Under the pieces are notes generated by a model. The model was not told the DNA's origin and did no database searches. It saw nothing but the letters and a program-made list of their open reading frames with translations. Shown here one piece after another: positions 8,653-20,299 of a stretch of 64,000 nt of DNA. The position numbers were made by a program, and so were the translations under genes. The DNA comes from Budvicia aquatica DSM 5075 = ATCC 35567. GTDB lineage: Bacteria > Pseudomonadota > Gammaproteobacteria > Enterobacterales > Enterobacteriaceae. The stretch covers positions 289,147 to 353,146 of the forward strand of contig NZ_ATYS01000001.1 of the NCBI RefSeq assembly GCF_000427805.1, written 5' to 3'. The stretch's first letter is position 1; the number at the start of each line of letters is the position of its first letter.

Positions 8653-9270
8653 GTGACATTCGATGAGGCTATCTTGGTTATAAAGTCGTTTTGGCAGGAG
8701 CCCACATTTCCCTTTGTGGGGCATGATATTTCCGAAGCCAAACGAATTGCAACAGAATGGAATACCACGCTTCCGACGGAGCTGAATACTTACCTTCTTA
8801 GCTACGCGCCAAACCCTGCTTTTTATTTTGCCAACGTTGGAAACTCAACCAGCCTGTACTCCCCACCAAACATTCAAAAACTAGCGCTCGGATATAACTT
8901 TAATCCGGTAACTAATCAGAATATTGCCGGTTGGAATGATAACTGGATCCTCATCGGCGATGAAGGCGCCGACCCTATTATTATTGATTTATCCGCAGTC
9001 TCAGAGAATGGGCAGTGTGCGGTATTTAAAGCCGGCCACGGTTGCGGTGAGTGGGATTTTTCACCTATTGCAGACTCTTTATCTCAGTTTATTTTGTTAC
9101 AAAGCGCCCTGCACCATGCCCTGGTTGGCTTTGATATTGAAGATTCAATTATTGATGATCAAAGCGGGTTTAATCTGGCACCACGGCCAGCCTCTTGGCT
9201 ATTTCCGTTAGTGAAAAAATATGCCGGTAGCTACTATGACGACTGGGTCAGCATTTTTGATAATGCCTAA
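8653..9270 (+). CDS. SMI1/KNR4 (SUKH) superfamily protein
   Basis: The protein of about 205 residues has SUKH-type features: a start helix with TFDEAILVIKSFW, the aromatic strand region GWNDNWILIGDEGADPIIIDLS, then KAGHGCGEWDFSPIADSLSQFI. SUKH proteins are typical immunity proteins against contact-dependent or polymorphic toxins, but some have other roles. No toxin gene is adjacent. I prefer GTG 8653 because GGAG lies 6 bases before it; the in-frame ATG at 8641 has no visible ribosome-binding site. It sits alone between the ampC terminator and a repeat-bearing gap. Function is inferred from the fold family only. Confidence 0.72.
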   Translation: MTFDEAILVIKSFWQEPTFPFVGHDISEAKRIATEWNTTLPTELNTYLLSYAPNPAFYFANVGNSTSLYSPPNIQKLALGYNFNPVTNQNIAGWNDNWILIGDEGADPIIIDLSAVSENGQCAVFKAGHGCGEWDFSPIADSLSQFILLQSALHHALVGFDIEDSIIDDQSGFNLAPRPASWLFPLVKKYAGSYYDDWVSIFDNA

Positions 9271-9320
9271 AGGTTAATCTTGATAACAACCCAAAACACT
9301 CAGATTTGGAGCTTAAAAAC

Positions 9321-9380
9321 GTCGCCCTTCGGCCGCGAGGAAATACAAATATTCCGCTGACTATGCTGATGAAACTGACA
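9321..9380 (+). repeat. dispersed repeat, copy 1 (partner at 20099-20161)
   Basis: This segment aligns over about 60 bases with the reverse complement of 20099-20161. Shared blocks include TCGCCC, GGCCGC and ATATTCCG. The only length difference is 3 bases. Read in one frame, both copies give RP-(S/L)-AA-(R/G)-K followed by YS-(D)-ADYADE, so the copies may derive from a coding sequence. No intact gene is present. Confidence 0.5.
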
Positions 9381-9413
9381 ACAGAACCCAGTTGATATAA
9401 CCAATCTGATGAC

Positions 9414-9452
9414 AAAAAAACGGCGCCGGTAATAGTCTCGGCGCCGTTTTTA
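9414..9452. terminator. bidirectional terminator in front of ydfG 3' end
   Basis: The GC-rich stem ACGGCGCCG/CGGCGCCGT (9420-9428 with 9439-9447) is flanked by A7 and T5, so it ends transcription on both strands. It serves ydfG (minus) and the SUKH gene (plus). Confidence 0.85.
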
Positions 9453-9491
9453 CCATCATTAAAGGTTACTATTAAAAGCGACTATTAAAGG

Positions 9492-10241
9492 CTACTTGCC
9501 TCTGACAACGTTCAGCGGGTTAAAGCTTTGCGCTACAGGCATCATTTCAATACGGTTAATATTCACATGAGCCGGCTGAGTGGCGATCCAAAATACCGTT
9601 TCGGCGATATCATCCGCCGTTAACGGCTGGACATCTTGATAAAGCTTGGCCGCTTTATCATCATCCCCTTTAAAACGCACGTTAGAAAACTCAGTGGTAC
9701 CGCATAAACCCGGCTCAACGTCCGTAACGCGAATAGCCGTACCGGCAAGATCGGCACGTAAATTAAGGCTGAATTGTTTTACGAAGGCTTTCGTCGCACC
9801 GTACACGTTACCGCCAGGGTACGGATAAGTCCCGGCAACCGAACCAATATTAATCACATGGCCACGATTTTGAGCGGTCATGATAGGCAGAATGGCATGG
9901 GTAACAGACGCAAGGCCAATGACGTTGGTGTTTATCATGGTCATCCAGTCGTTAAAATCAACCTTATCGGCAGGTTCCAGACCTAAGGCCAACCCGGCAT
10001 TATTGACCAGTAAATCAATTTGTTTGAATTCTGCCGGCAGGTTATTTAACACCGCCAGTAGCGTTTCCCGATCGCTAACATCCAGTTCAACGGGCAAAAA
10101 ACGGTCGCCTAATTCGGTCTTCAACTGCTGCAGGCGATCTAAGCGACGGGCGGCACCGATAACATGATGACCCTGAGCAATAAATTTTCTAACGATGGCA
10201 GTACCAAATCCGGCTGAAGCACCAGTAACAAAAACAATCAT
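9492..10241 (-). CDS. ydfG: NADP-dependent 3-hydroxy acid dehydrogenase YdfG (short-chain dehydrogenase)
   Basis: This is a classical short-chain dehydrogenase of 249 residues. It has the TGASAGFG cofactor motif (residues 6-13), the NNAG motif, and the catalytic serine of GSVAG with YGATK (Tyr-X3-Lys). From memory it is close to E. coli YdfG, which oxidises L-allo-threonine and serine-type 3-hydroxy acids and reduces malonic semialdehyde. Motifs GNVYGATKAFVKQFSLNLRADL and EFSNVRFKGDD are shared with it. The gene is cytosolic and monocistronic, followed by the strong hairpin at 9414. The start ATG at 10241 has GGGG upstream. Confidence 0.9.
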   Translation of the reverse strand: MIVFVTGASAGFGTAIVRKFIAQGHHVIGAARRLDRLQQLKTELGDRFLPVELDVSDRETLLAVLNNLPAEFKQIDLLVNNAGLALGLEPADKVDFNDWMTMINTNVIGLASVTHAILPIMTAQNRGHVINIGSVAGTYPYPGGNVYGATKAFVKQFSLNLRADLAGTAIRVTDVEPGLCGTTEFSNVRFKGDDDKAAKLYQDVQPLTADDIAETVFWIATQPAHVNINRIEMMPVAQSFNPLNVVRGK

Positions 10242-10321
10242 ACCGTTTCCCCTTGGTTATATTTTAAATGTGTTTCATTTTTAAAGACAAAGCCACTATA
10301 GCCAGTCCTTAAAAGAATGGC

Positions 10322-10360
10322 TAAATAAAAATACCTGTTGATAAGAAGAACGAAAACAGG
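10322..10360 (-). terminator. probable terminator of bioD2
   Basis: On the minus strand the stem CCTGTT/AACAGG is followed by TATTTTTATTTA. It lies about 70 bases past the bioD2 stop. Confidence 0.5.
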
Positions 10361-10427
10361 CCGTTTAGGGTTGATATTACTCCGCCCGCCTGCTCGATTT
10401 AAGCTGGATACACAAAACAACAGCCGA

Positions 10428-11096
10428 TTACTGACCAATCAAATCCAGTTGAATAAAACCGCTGAGATCGCGTTCTTCAGGGCGAGCAAGATACGGAAGC
10501 TCGCCCAGCAGCGGAGCCGAGATGTTTTGTTTTAATGCATCAATGGTTTCTGCGTAATAGGCTAATCCCGGATTAATCCTGTTGGCAACCCAGCCCGCTA
10601 TGGTTAGTCCGTCGTGAGCAATGGCTTCAGCCGTTAGCATTGCATGGTTAATACAGCCTAACTGAATACCTACCACTAAAATAACCGGTATTTTTTCTTC
10701 GATAACCCATTCAGAAATTGGTCGCATACCATTGAGCAAGAAACGCCAACCGCCGATGCCTTCAACAACGACGCAGTCTGACTGCGACTGTAGCTTATGT
10801 AATCCCGCAGACAAACGTGCGTAATCTAACGGATGCTCGCTATAAGTCAGCGCGGCGTGATCTTCAATAATCACCGGATTAATGTCGTCATAAGGCACCG
10901 CAACAGACGACGATGTCTGAAGAATTAAAGCATCATGATTGCGCACACCCTCGTCGGTATGGTGCGATGCAATAGCAATGGGCTTATAGCCAATGGCCCG
11001 CTTACCCTGCTTAATCAACGACTGTAACAGGGCCCTGGACACTACCGTTTTACCGACTTCAGTACACGTACCGGTAACAAAAAATCGATTCTGCAT
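10428..11096 (-). CDS. bioD2: ATP-dependent dethiobiotin synthetase, BioD2 type
   Basis: The 222-residue P-loop enzyme has the phosphate-binding motif TGTCTEVGKT (residues 8-17) and the conserved KP of GYKPIA. The EGIGGWRFLLNG segment corresponds to the BioD EGAGG motif. It would close the ureido ring of dethiobiotin from 7,8-diaminononanoate, CO2 and ATP. The sequence resembles E. coli YnfK/BioD2, the paralog outside the bio operon, and the position next to mlc is the same as in E. coli. Whether it is the main or the accessory enzyme cannot be told here. Confidence 0.87.
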   Translation of the reverse strand: MQNRFFVTGTCTEVGKTVVSRALLQSLIKQGKRAIGYKPIAIASHHTDEGVRNHDALILQTSSSVAVPYDDINPVIIEDHAALTYSEHPLDYARLSAGLHKLQSQSDCVVVEGIGGWRFLLNGMRPISEWVIEEKIPVILVVGIQLGCINHAMLTAEAIAHDGLTIAGWVANRINPGLAYYAETIDALKQNISAPLLGELPYLARPEERDLSGFIQLDLIGQ

Positions 11097-11343
11097 ATAA
11101 GGAATTGCTCCGGAACCTCTAATCGAAATGATTGATGGCAGACATATAAATGCTTTATCAACGTTTCGCTGGTGAATGGACGAAAAGACAGCGTCTTTGT
11201 CCTAATGACAAAAGTCTAGGCTATGCCTCGATCCAATAGATTGCGTTAGCTCAATTTTTACTAAAACAGCTAAATAAAATTCTTAAAAACAAAGCGTTAT
11301 ACTACTTACTGGGTATTTATGCGCAAAGAAGGGATAAAACGGA

Positions 11344-12561
11344 CTATCCCTGAAGTAATTTAACTAAAAGTGAGCCGTTATAGAGGGCCATTTTCACCAG
11401 CGCAGCACCGGGAATCGTTCCTTTATTCATGAACTTAGTCGGAACTATATGGATATGACTGCTGTATTGAGGAAGGGATTGTTGGTGGATACATTTTTCA
11501 ATCGTTGGGTAGAGAATACTAGCAGCCGCATTTAACGGGGAGCCAATCAGGATTTTTTCCGGATTAAATATATTGACCATAACGGCCACTATTTTGCCCA
11601 CGTTAGTCCCTACATGATCAATGATTTTTCGAGCCAGTACGTCACCCTTATTCGCGGCATCACATAGGTTTTCAATGGTTACCGGACGATAATTCATCAG
11701 TGACTCAGGGTATAAACTCAATTGCTGGCTAACCCGTTCAAGAATACTGCCGGTACTGGCAATGGTTTCAAGACAGCCATGATTGCCGCAGTAGCATGGC
11801 TTCCCTTGAGGATCGACTTGAGTATGGCCAATTTCGATCCGGCTGCTGGAGTCAATATGCAGCACCCTACCGGCACTAATAACGGAAGCACCGACAACGT
11901 CATCAATAACAATCTGAATGACATTCTGGCAGCCCTGAGAGGCACCATAGAGCGCTTCACTCATCGTCCATGCGCATACATCTTGCTGAACAAACACCGG
12001 TAACCCGGTGCGTTGGCGAAGCCTTGGGCCAAGAGGAACGTTTTCTTCATTATAGAAAGGCATTTTATGCACAATGCCTTTGGTCGCATCAATAATTCCG
12101 GGCAAGGTTATCGCGATAGCCGTTAATCTTTCGAGCCGGTTTTGGTGGCGAGTAAAGAAGGATTCAATCTGATAAATAATGCGATCCAGCCAAGGGGAAC
12201 TATGATCAATGGGAAGATCAATTTGTTCTTCAACGATGATCAGATTGCTCAGATCTCTTAAGGCCAGAGTAAGATAGCCATTATGAATACGGGCTGTCAG
12301 ATAATGCCAGGCATGCGTATCCAGCTCAACGCCAACCGCAGGTCGCCCTCGGCTGGCAACGTCATTAAACTCAGTCTCTTTTACCAGATGAGCATCATAC
12401 AGTTCGCGCACAATTTTAGTGATGCTGGCCGGCGCTAAATTAGATACTTTGGAGAGTTCGATACGAGAAATAGGACCATATAGGTCGATTAACCGATATA
12501 CAGCACCCGTATTGGTCTGCTTGATATGGTCAATATGCCCCGGTTGCCCTTCTCTGTTCAC
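11344..12561 (-). CDS. mlc: ROK-family transcriptional repressor Mlc
   Basis: The 405-residue regulator has an N-terminal winged helix (VYRLIDLYGPISRIELSKVSNLAPASITKIVREL). A ROK sugar-kinase-like domain follows, with the zinc site CYCGNHGCLE and the ROK signature IEIGHTQVDPQGKPCYCGN. Mlc represses glucose PTS genes and is titrated to the membrane by unphosphorylated EIICB-Glc. I set the start at GTG 12559-12561 because CAGGAG lies 6 bases upstream and this gives the VNREGQPGHID start matching E. coli Mlc; the frame stays open for 31 more codons upstream. Its neighbours bioD2 and ynfM are those found beside mlc in E. coli. Confidence 0.92.
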   Translation of the reverse strand: MNREGQPGHIDHIKQTNTGAVYRLIDLYGPISRIELSKVSNLAPASITKIVRELYDAHLVKETEFNDVASRGRPAVGVELDTHAWHYLTARIHNGYLTLALRDLSNLIIVEEQIDLPIDHSSPWLDRIIYQIESFFTRHQNRLERLTAIAITLPGIIDATKGIVHKMPFYNEENVPLGPRLRQRTGLPVFVQQDVCAWTMSEALYGASQGCQNVIQIVIDDVVGASVISAGRVLHIDSSSRIEIGHTQVDPQGKPCYCGNHGCLETIASTGSILERVSQQLSLYPESLMNYRPVTIENLCDAANKGDVLARKIIDHVGTNVGKIVAVMVNIFNPEKILIGSPLNAAASILYPTIEKCIHQQSLPQYSSHIHIVPTKFMNKGTIPGAALVKMALYNGSLLVKLLQG

Positions 12562-12886
12562 ACTTAGCTCCTGTTTACATCTGGATGAAATAAACTTATA
12601 AACAACCATGTTACCGGAATTTATACACCACAAGATAGCGTATAAATAAACCAATATTAGTACAGATAACAGAGAGTTGACGCATAGGGTGTCGGTTTTA
12701 TTTCTCTACGTCAACTGTTTGATCCGTTTGCCAATAAATTCCCGTGCTTAATCGATCCGATACCCAAAATAGGCACGTTGTACTTAACGCAGTTCATCGT
12801 TTTGGATTATCGTTTAGCAACAATAGCTTGTCGCCAATGCGTGGGGCTAATTGTATAATATTATCTTTCCTGACTAAGGATATCTA
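12562..12886. other. 325-bp divergent promoter region between mlc and ynfM
   Basis: The region is AT-rich and holds promoters for mlc (leftward) and ynfM (rightward). I see no convincing ORF, RNA gene or strong operator. TATAATATTAT at about 12854-12864 could contain a -10 element for ynfM. Confidence 0.4.
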
Positions 12887-14191
12887 GTGATACCGCCTAA
12901 GCCCGACAGTTTGAACTCATCAGACCCAATACCACCTGAAGCAGATCCGATCTCGGATCCCCCTCAGACGGTTAAGCCGGGTAAGGTGCGCTCACCGTTT
13001 ATTGTTCGGGGTACTGCCGAGTTTACCCGAGTGACATTAGCCCTGTTCTCTGCCGGTCTGGCGACCTTTGCGCTATTGTATTGCGTTCAACCGATACTTC
13101 CGGTTTTGTCTCAGGATTTTAATATATCTCCGGCAAGCAGCAGCTTATCACTCTCGGTCGCGACGGCGATGCTGGCAGTGGGTTTGTTATTTACCGGACC
13201 AATATCTGATGCGGTCGGGCGCAAGCCGGTGATGGTTATCGCCTTGATATTAGCCGCTACCCTGACCATTGCCAGCTCGTTGACCACCAGTTGGCAAGGA
13301 ATTTTAATCATGAGGGCGCTGGTTGGCTTAGCGCTTAGTGGCGTTGCCGCCGTCGCCATGACTTATCTTAGTGAAGAAATTGACCCAATGTACGTCGCCT
13401 TTGCCATGGGCCTTTATATCAGTGGTAATTCTATCGGCGGAATGAGCGGTCGGTTACTCAGCGGTGTTATCACTGATTTCTTTTCATGGCGCGTTACCCT
13501 CGGTGGTATTGGTGTTATCTCACTGATCGCAGCCATTATATTCTGGCGAATACTGCCCGATTCAAACCACTTTCGGCCATCATCTCTCAGGCCAAGAACA
13601 TTGCTGATTAACTTCCATCTACACTGGCACGATCGCGGCTTACCGCTATTGTTTGCCATGGGCTTTTTACTGATGGGAAGTTTTGTAACCTTATTTAACT
13701 ATATTGGTTACCGTTTAATGGAAACCCCCTATTTCCTTAGCCAAGCATTGGTTGGCATATTGTCACTGGTTTATCTGACCGGAACCTATAGTTCACCGAA
13801 AGCAGGCATAATGACCCAAAAATTTGGTCGTGGCCCGGTTCTATTATGGTCTATCGGACTGATGCTGACAGGCGTGCTTATCAGCGTATTTTCTTCAATT
13901 TGGCTGGTTTTTGTCGGTATGATGCTGTTTACCACCGGGTTCTTTGCTGCTCATTCGGTAGCCAGCAGTTGGATAGGCAAACGGGCAAAACGGGCAAAAG
14001 GCCAGGCTTCTGCGCTCTATCTGTTCTTCTATTATGTCGGGTCCAGCATTGCAGGCACCTTAGGCGGATTCTTTTGGCATAACTATGGTTGGAATGGTTT
14101 AGCGGTGTTCCTTGCGGCTATGTTAATCTGTGCCCTGTTTATTGGCCGTTATTTGGCTCGCTTACCGGAAGCCTCCGGTATTAAGGCCTGA
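12887..14191 (+). CDS. ynfM: major facilitator superfamily transporter YnfM
   Basis: The 434-residue inner-membrane protein has 12 predicted helices. The cytoplasmic N-terminal 40 residues are proline and acid rich. The MFS motif GPISDAVGRKPVM lies between helices 2 and 3. The sequence follows YnfM, a drug/arabinose-efflux-like transporter with unclear substrate. GTG 12887 is the start, with AAGGA 6 bases upstream. It is divergent from mlc. A small hydrophobic ORF follows 50 bases downstream, before the shared terminator at 14387. Confidence 0.88.
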   Translation: MIPPKPDSLNSSDPIPPEADPISDPPQTVKPGKVRSPFIVRGTAEFTRVTLALFSAGLATFALLYCVQPILPVLSQDFNISPASSSLSLSVATAMLAVGLLFTGPISDAVGRKPVMVIALILAATLTIASSLTTSWQGILIMRALVGLALSGVAAVAMTYLSEEIDPMYVAFAMGLYISGNSIGGMSGRLLSGVITDFFSWRVTLGGIGVISLIAAIIFWRILPDSNHFRPSSLRPRTLLINFHLHWHDRGLPLLFAMGFLLMGSFVTLFNYIGYRLMETPYFLSQALVGILSLVYLTGTYSSPKAGIMTQKFGRGPVLLWSIGLMLTGVLISVFSSIWLVFVGMMLFTTGFFAAHSVASSWIGKRAKRAKGQASALYLFFYYVGSSIAGTLGGFFWHNYGWNGLAVFLAAMLICALFIGRYLARLPEASGIKA

Positions 14192-14241
14192 ACCAGAATC
14201 ATATAACTATCCATCCGGCCATTATGAAAGGATCTATTGAC

Positions 14242-14373
14242 GTGAATAAGAAGAATCCGTTTGCCCGCGTGTTTGACATGGTGGTACATAACGTTCGTCA
14301 GCACTTGATGATTTATATTGTGATATGGCTAATCGTTCTGGCGCTGGATATTTTTTATATTTGGTATTATTGA
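14242..14373 (+). CDS. small single-helix membrane protein candidate behind ynfM
   Basis: The 43-codon ORF starts at GTG 14242 with AAAGGA 8 bases upstream. It encodes a basic N-terminus (VNKKNPFARVFDMVVHNVRQ) followed by one strongly hydrophobic segment rich in Ile, Leu, Trp and Tyr and ending in YIWYY. This fits a single-pass small membrane protein with the N-terminus in the cytoplasm. An in-frame ATG at 14224 would add six residues but swallow the ribosome-binding site. The ORF ends 13 bases before the terminator hairpin, so it uses the whole space after ynfM. I do not recognise the family. Confidence 0.55.
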   Translation: MNKKNPFARVFDMVVHNVRQHLMIYIVIWLIVLALDIFYIWYY

Positions 14374-14383
14374 TCTACCCCGT

Positions 14384-14413
14384 AAAAAAGGCGCCCAGTT
14401 AGGCGCCTTTGAC
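14384..14413. terminator. bidirectional terminator between ynfM unit and fumC
   Basis: The perfect 9-bp stem AAAGGCGCC/GGCGCCTTT (14387-14395/14402-14410) has a 6-base loop and A6 on the left, which is a T tract for fumC on the minus strand. Confidence 0.85.
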
Positions 14414-14428
14414 TATCAATCAATATAA

Positions 14429-15826
14429 TTACTTCTTCATACTGCCGACCATCTCTTCCGGCCTGACCCATTCATCAAACTCAGCCTCTGTCAGATGCCC
14501 TAGCTTGAGCGCTGATGCTTTTAAGGTCAGCCCTTCTTTGTGGGCTTTTTTAGCAATCTCCGCCGACTTGTCATAGCCAATATGAGTATTTAGCGCCGTG
14601 ACTAACATCAGCGATTCATTTAATAACTGGCTGATACGATCGCGATTAGGCTCAATGCCGACGGCACAATGTTTATTAAAACTGTTCATGCCATCCGCTA
14701 ACAAACGAACTGACTGTAAGAAGTTATCAATAATCATTGGCCGATAAACGTTAAGCTCAAAATTGCCCGATGCGCCGCCGATATTGACCGCAACATCATT
14801 ACCCATCACCTGTGCGCACAGCATGGTTACGGCTTCGCACTGGGTCGGGTTAACTTTGCCCGGCATAATTGAACTTCCCGGCTCATTTTCAGGAATCGAT
14901 ATTTCACCGATGCCACAGCGCGGACCGGAAGAAAGCCAGCGGACGTCATTAGCAATTTTCATCAGCGATGCGGCTAAGCCTTTGAGGGCGCCATGGGCAT
15001 GAACTAAGGCGTCGCAGGTCGCCAGTGCTTCAAATTTGTTGGGGGATGTTACAAAAGGCAACCCGGTCAGTGACGCCAACTCTTTAGCGACTCGTACTGC
15101 ATATTCAGGGTGGGTGTTGAGCCCGGTTCCTACCGCCGTTCCACCCAATGCCAGTTCACTAAGGTGCGGGATAACATCTTCAATATGTTTGATGTTATAA
15201 GCCAGCATTGCTGCCCACCCCGAAATCTCCTGCCCCAGCGTTAGCGGCGTTGCATCTTGTAAATGCGTGCGGCCGATTTTAACGATATCACGATAAGCTT
15301 CGGCCTTATCGGCTAACGTTTTATGTAATGCCTTCAATTCAGGTAACAGATGGATATAAATCGCCGTTACCGCAGCAACGTGCATTCCGGTAGGGAAAAC
15401 ATCGTTAGAACTTTGGCTTTTATTGACGTCATCATTCGGATGAACCAGCCGCTCATTACCGCGTTTTCCACCAAGGATTTCACTGGCCCTGTTAGCCAGC
15501 ACCTCATTGATATTCATATTGGTCTGAGTACCGGAACCGGTTTGCCAAATAGAGAGTGGAAATTCATTACTATGCTTATCAGACAACACTTCGTCCGCCG
15601 CACTAATGATGGCATTACCTTTAGTCGAATCCAGTAACCCCAGTTGCATATTGACCGTTGCCGCTGCGCGTTTAACCTGAGCTAACGCGTGAATTAATGC
15701 CTTTGGCATTTTTTCTTCAGAAATACGAAAATGTTCAAGGGAACGTTGAGTCTGAGCACCCCACAGGCTGTTTTCAGGCACTTCGATCGGGCCCATTGAA
15801 TCTTTCTCTATACGCATGCTAACCAT
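14429..15826 (-). CDS. fumC: class II fumarate hydratase FumC
   Basis: This iron-free fumarase interconverts fumarate and malate in the TCA cycle. The 465-residue protein has the superfamily signature [11 protein letters not shown], with the catalytic serine in its flexible loop. It also has [10 protein letters not shown] and the [10 protein letters not shown] motif with the catalytic histidine. Length equals the normal 460-470. I chose ATG 15826, preceded by AGGAG at 6 bases. In E. coli fumC lies behind fumA; here no fumA is present and the neighbour is ydgA, divergent. The terminator at 14384 ends it. Confidence 0.95.
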   Translation of the reverse strand: MVSMRIEKDSMGPIEVPENSLWGAQTQRSLEHFRISEEKMPKALIHALAQVKRAAATVNMQLGLLDSTKGNAIISAADEVLSDKHSNEFPLSIWQTGSGTQTNMNINEVLANRASEILGGKRGNERLVHPNDDVNKSQSSNDVFPTGMHVAAVTAIYIHLLPELKALHKTLADKAEAYRDIVKIGRTHLQDATPLTLGQEISGWAAMLAYNIKHIEDVIPHLSELALGGTAVGTGLNTHPEYAVRVAKELASLTGLPFVTSPNKFEALATCDALVHAHGALKGLAASLMKIANDVRWLSSGPRCGIGEISIPENEPGSSIMPGKVNPTQCEAVTMLCAQVMGNDVAVNIGGASGNFELNVYRPMIIDNFLQSVRLLADGMNSFNKHCAVGIEPNRDRISQLLNESLMLVTALNTHIGYDKSAEIAKKAHKEGLTLKASALKLGHLTEAEFDEWVRPEEMVGSMKK

Positions 15827-16125
15827 CACTTTCTCCTGAATCTGATAAATAAAGATATTCGGAATACAACTTAACTAATTAAATACAGTCTTAATATTTT
15901 GTCATAATGAACATAATCATTTTGTGATAGAACAGTATTTACCGCGATGTTACTGCAGATAAGACTCATTAAGATTACCATCAAATGGGTTCGATGTCGG
16001 ATATGGTTATAATGTATGACAAAATGCCTTTATTTAAGCTAATGGTTAACTGTGTTACGCTGCGGACAAATTGAAGTAAACCCTTTGTTATCATGAACTG
16101 CGTGTTATAGAAAATAGGATTGAAC

Positions 16126-17688
16126 ATGGCTATGAAAAAAACGATCGTCGCTGTTAGCGTGCTGGCTGTACTGGGCGGAGCCTGGGTTGGTGCATCATGG
16201 TATACAGGCAAGTTAGTTGAAACTCAATTGACTGAGCGCCTTGCTGATGCTCAGGCACAGATTAAAAAGCATTTCCCCAAAGCTGATACCAGCCTGACGA
16301 TCGCTCAATATCAGCGTGGCGTTTTTTCATCGCAAGTGACTTACGCTGTTGATATCGTTCTCTCCCCGTCAGTTAAAGAACAGGTAACCGTTAATCAAAA
16401 TATTAGCCATGGCCCATTCCCATTGGCAAAATTTAGCCTCGCACCAAAATTAGCTTACTCGCAGGTGGCGTTGGTCAATACGGAATCAACAAAAGACTTA
16501 TTTAAGTTAAGCGCAGACAAGTCACCGCTAACCCTTGACGTTCTCTCTTCTTATGACGGTTCTTCTGCCATTACCTTAGCGATAGCGCCAATGGAAGATA
16601 AGAGTGAAGCTGACGCGGTTAATGCATTAAAATTCAGTGGAATTACCTTTAACGGTACTGCCGTGGTTGCAAAGGATAAAAACACCTTTAGTTTTACAAT
16701 GACGCCGTTTGAGTTAACGGAATCAGGCACATCATTAAATATCAACAAATTTGACTTTGATGGCAGCCTTGATAACGTCACCAACATCATGAATTCAAAA
16801 GCGGTTTTCGGTGAGTTTATCGTCAACACCACCAATGAAGAGAGCGTTAAAGAGCGTTATACCGCAAAAGATATCGAGTTAACCGGTAATGTTAAAACCG
16901 GCAAGTTTGATATGAATGTCGGCTTAGGTGGTATAAAGCTAAAAAGCTTTACTCAGGAAGTTAACGGTCAAACTCAGCTATCTATCGGTGATGTAACGAT
17001 GGTGAGTAACGTTGAGGAAGATGATAAAAATATCAATCAGACTCTCGATACCACCGTGGGTAACATTACCATGGCGAATAAAGAGATGGGTTCTGGCCGG
17101 CTGATGTTGAAACTTAACCAGTTCGACGGTAATACCCTACGTTACATTAACAATAACTCCGAGCAAATATCGACGCTATTGCTTGGCTCAGCTATCGGTG
17201 GCTCCCCTGAAATGGCTATGGGTAACGAGCAACTGATGACCCATTTAATGACATTCCTTGATGCTAATCCGACTGTCAGTATTTCTCCGTTTACTTGGAA
17301 AAATGCTAAAGGTGAAAGTCAGTTAGATATGTCATTGACCTTAAAGCGCCCTGACTCACTGGAATTTGAAGAGCCGGGTGAATTGGCTGCGCAGTTGATC
17401 AAACAGTTTAGCAGTAGCACTCGCCTGTCGATGCCGATGCTTATTGAACAAGCACAAATTAATAACCAAGTTTTTGACGGTATGGATGCTGAACAGGCTC
17501 AGGCTGCCGCTGAAAGCATGGTACAAGAGCTGATGATGATAGGTACCTCGATGCAAACGCTGACTGTACAGGATGATAATTTGGTCGGTACTTTCAATTA
17601 TGCCGACGGAATTATCGATCTTAACGGGCAAAAAATGCCGTTTGCTCAGTTCCTGAATATTTTAGAAACGGGAATGTCCGGCGAGTAA
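16126..17688 (+). CDS. ydgA: YdgA family protein (DUF945), inner-membrane anchored
   Basis: The 520-residue protein begins with a short signal-anchor (KKTIVAVSVLAVLGGAWVGASWYTG), which is not obviously cleaved. A long periplasmic domain follows, of the DUF945/YdgA type, rich in beta-strand patterns, with YQRGVFSSQVTYAVDI near residue 60. E. coli YdgA is about the same size and is an AsmA-like envelope protein without a firmly known job. ATG 16126 has AGGA 6 bases upstream; TTG 16120 is less likely. It lies divergent from fumC as in E. coli gene neighbourhoods. Confidence 0.85.
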   Translation: MAMKKTIVAVSVLAVLGGAWVGASWYTGKLVETQLTERLADAQAQIKKHFPKADTSLTIAQYQRGVFSSQVTYAVDIVLSPSVKEQVTVNQNISHGPFPLAKFSLAPKLAYSQVALVNTESTKDLFKLSADKSPLTLDVLSSYDGSSAITLAIAPMEDKSEADAVNALKFSGITFNGTAVVAKDKNTFSFTMTPFELTESGTSLNINKFDFDGSLDNVTNIMNSKAVFGEFIVNTTNEESVKERYTAKDIELTGNVKTGKFDMNVGLGGIKLKSFTQEVNGQTQLSIGDVTMVSNVEEDDKNINQTLDTTVGNITMANKEMGSGRLMLKLNQFDGNTLRYINNNSEQISTLLLGSAIGGSPEMAMGNEQLMTHLMTFLDANPTVSISPFTWKNAKGESQLDMSLTLKRPDSLEFEEPGELAAQLIKQFSSSTRLSMPMLIEQAQINNQVFDGMDAEQAQAAAESMVQELMMIGTSMQTLTVQDDNLVGTFNYADGIIDLNGQKMPFAQFLNILETGMSGE

Positions 17689-20007
<2,319 letters not shown>

Positions 20008-20034
20008 GCGTTTATTGTAATTGGTAGAAACGAC

Positions 20035-20064
20035 AAGGGCTTATTAGTCAATATATAAGCCCTT
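20035..20064. terminator. hairpin behind aegA, without T tract (left copy)
   Basis: A 10-bp stem AAGGGCTTAT/ATAAGCCCTT encloses a 10-base loop. The bases after it (AGCGTG) do not form a T tract. A second copy of this hairpin, differing by one substitution and three indel bases, lies at 20300-20324 and does have the T tract. The left copy therefore looks like half of a duplicated terminator. Confidence 0.6.
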
Positions 20065-20299
20065 AGCGTGCTGACAAAGTAGCTTAATTTGATCTCAGCG
20101 TAGATTTCGTCCGCATAATCGGCATCGGAATATACATTTTTCCCAGCGGCCAAGGGGCGATATTTTGAGTACAAGGGGCGCTCCGGCTGCTCATGCAGCT
20201 ACGACCCCAACGGACAAAAACGTAGGGAACGAATTCTCTCCCTCTGATTGTTCACTTTTAAGACATATATTTTAATCATTGGGGTTTGTCAGCAGTCTG
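20065..20299. mobile_element. MITE-like element with inverted ends inserted at the aegA terminator
   Basis: The ends are inverted repeats. Starting inside the flanking hairpins, 20 of 23 positions match between the left end (20057-20079, ending TGCTGACAAA) and the reverse complement of the right end. The core motif CAGACTG(C)TGACAAA also begins the IS1182-like element at 63878. No transposase is encoded. The interior contains repeat copy 2 and a 50-base GC-rich stretch. A non-autonomous derivative mobilised by the IS1182-like transposase is the simplest reading, but that is inference. Confidence 0.5.
20099..20161 (-). repeat. dispersed repeat, copy 2 (partner at 9321-9380)
   Basis: The reverse complement aligns with 9321-9380 with one in-frame 3-base gap and retains the YSDADYADE reading. 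It lies inside the MITE-like element. Confidence 0.5.

Noticed and set aside
10238..10438. 66-codon minus-strand frame between ydfG and bioD2
   Set aside because: It overlaps the terminator-like hairpin of bioD2, has no homology I recognise, and its composition looks non-coding.
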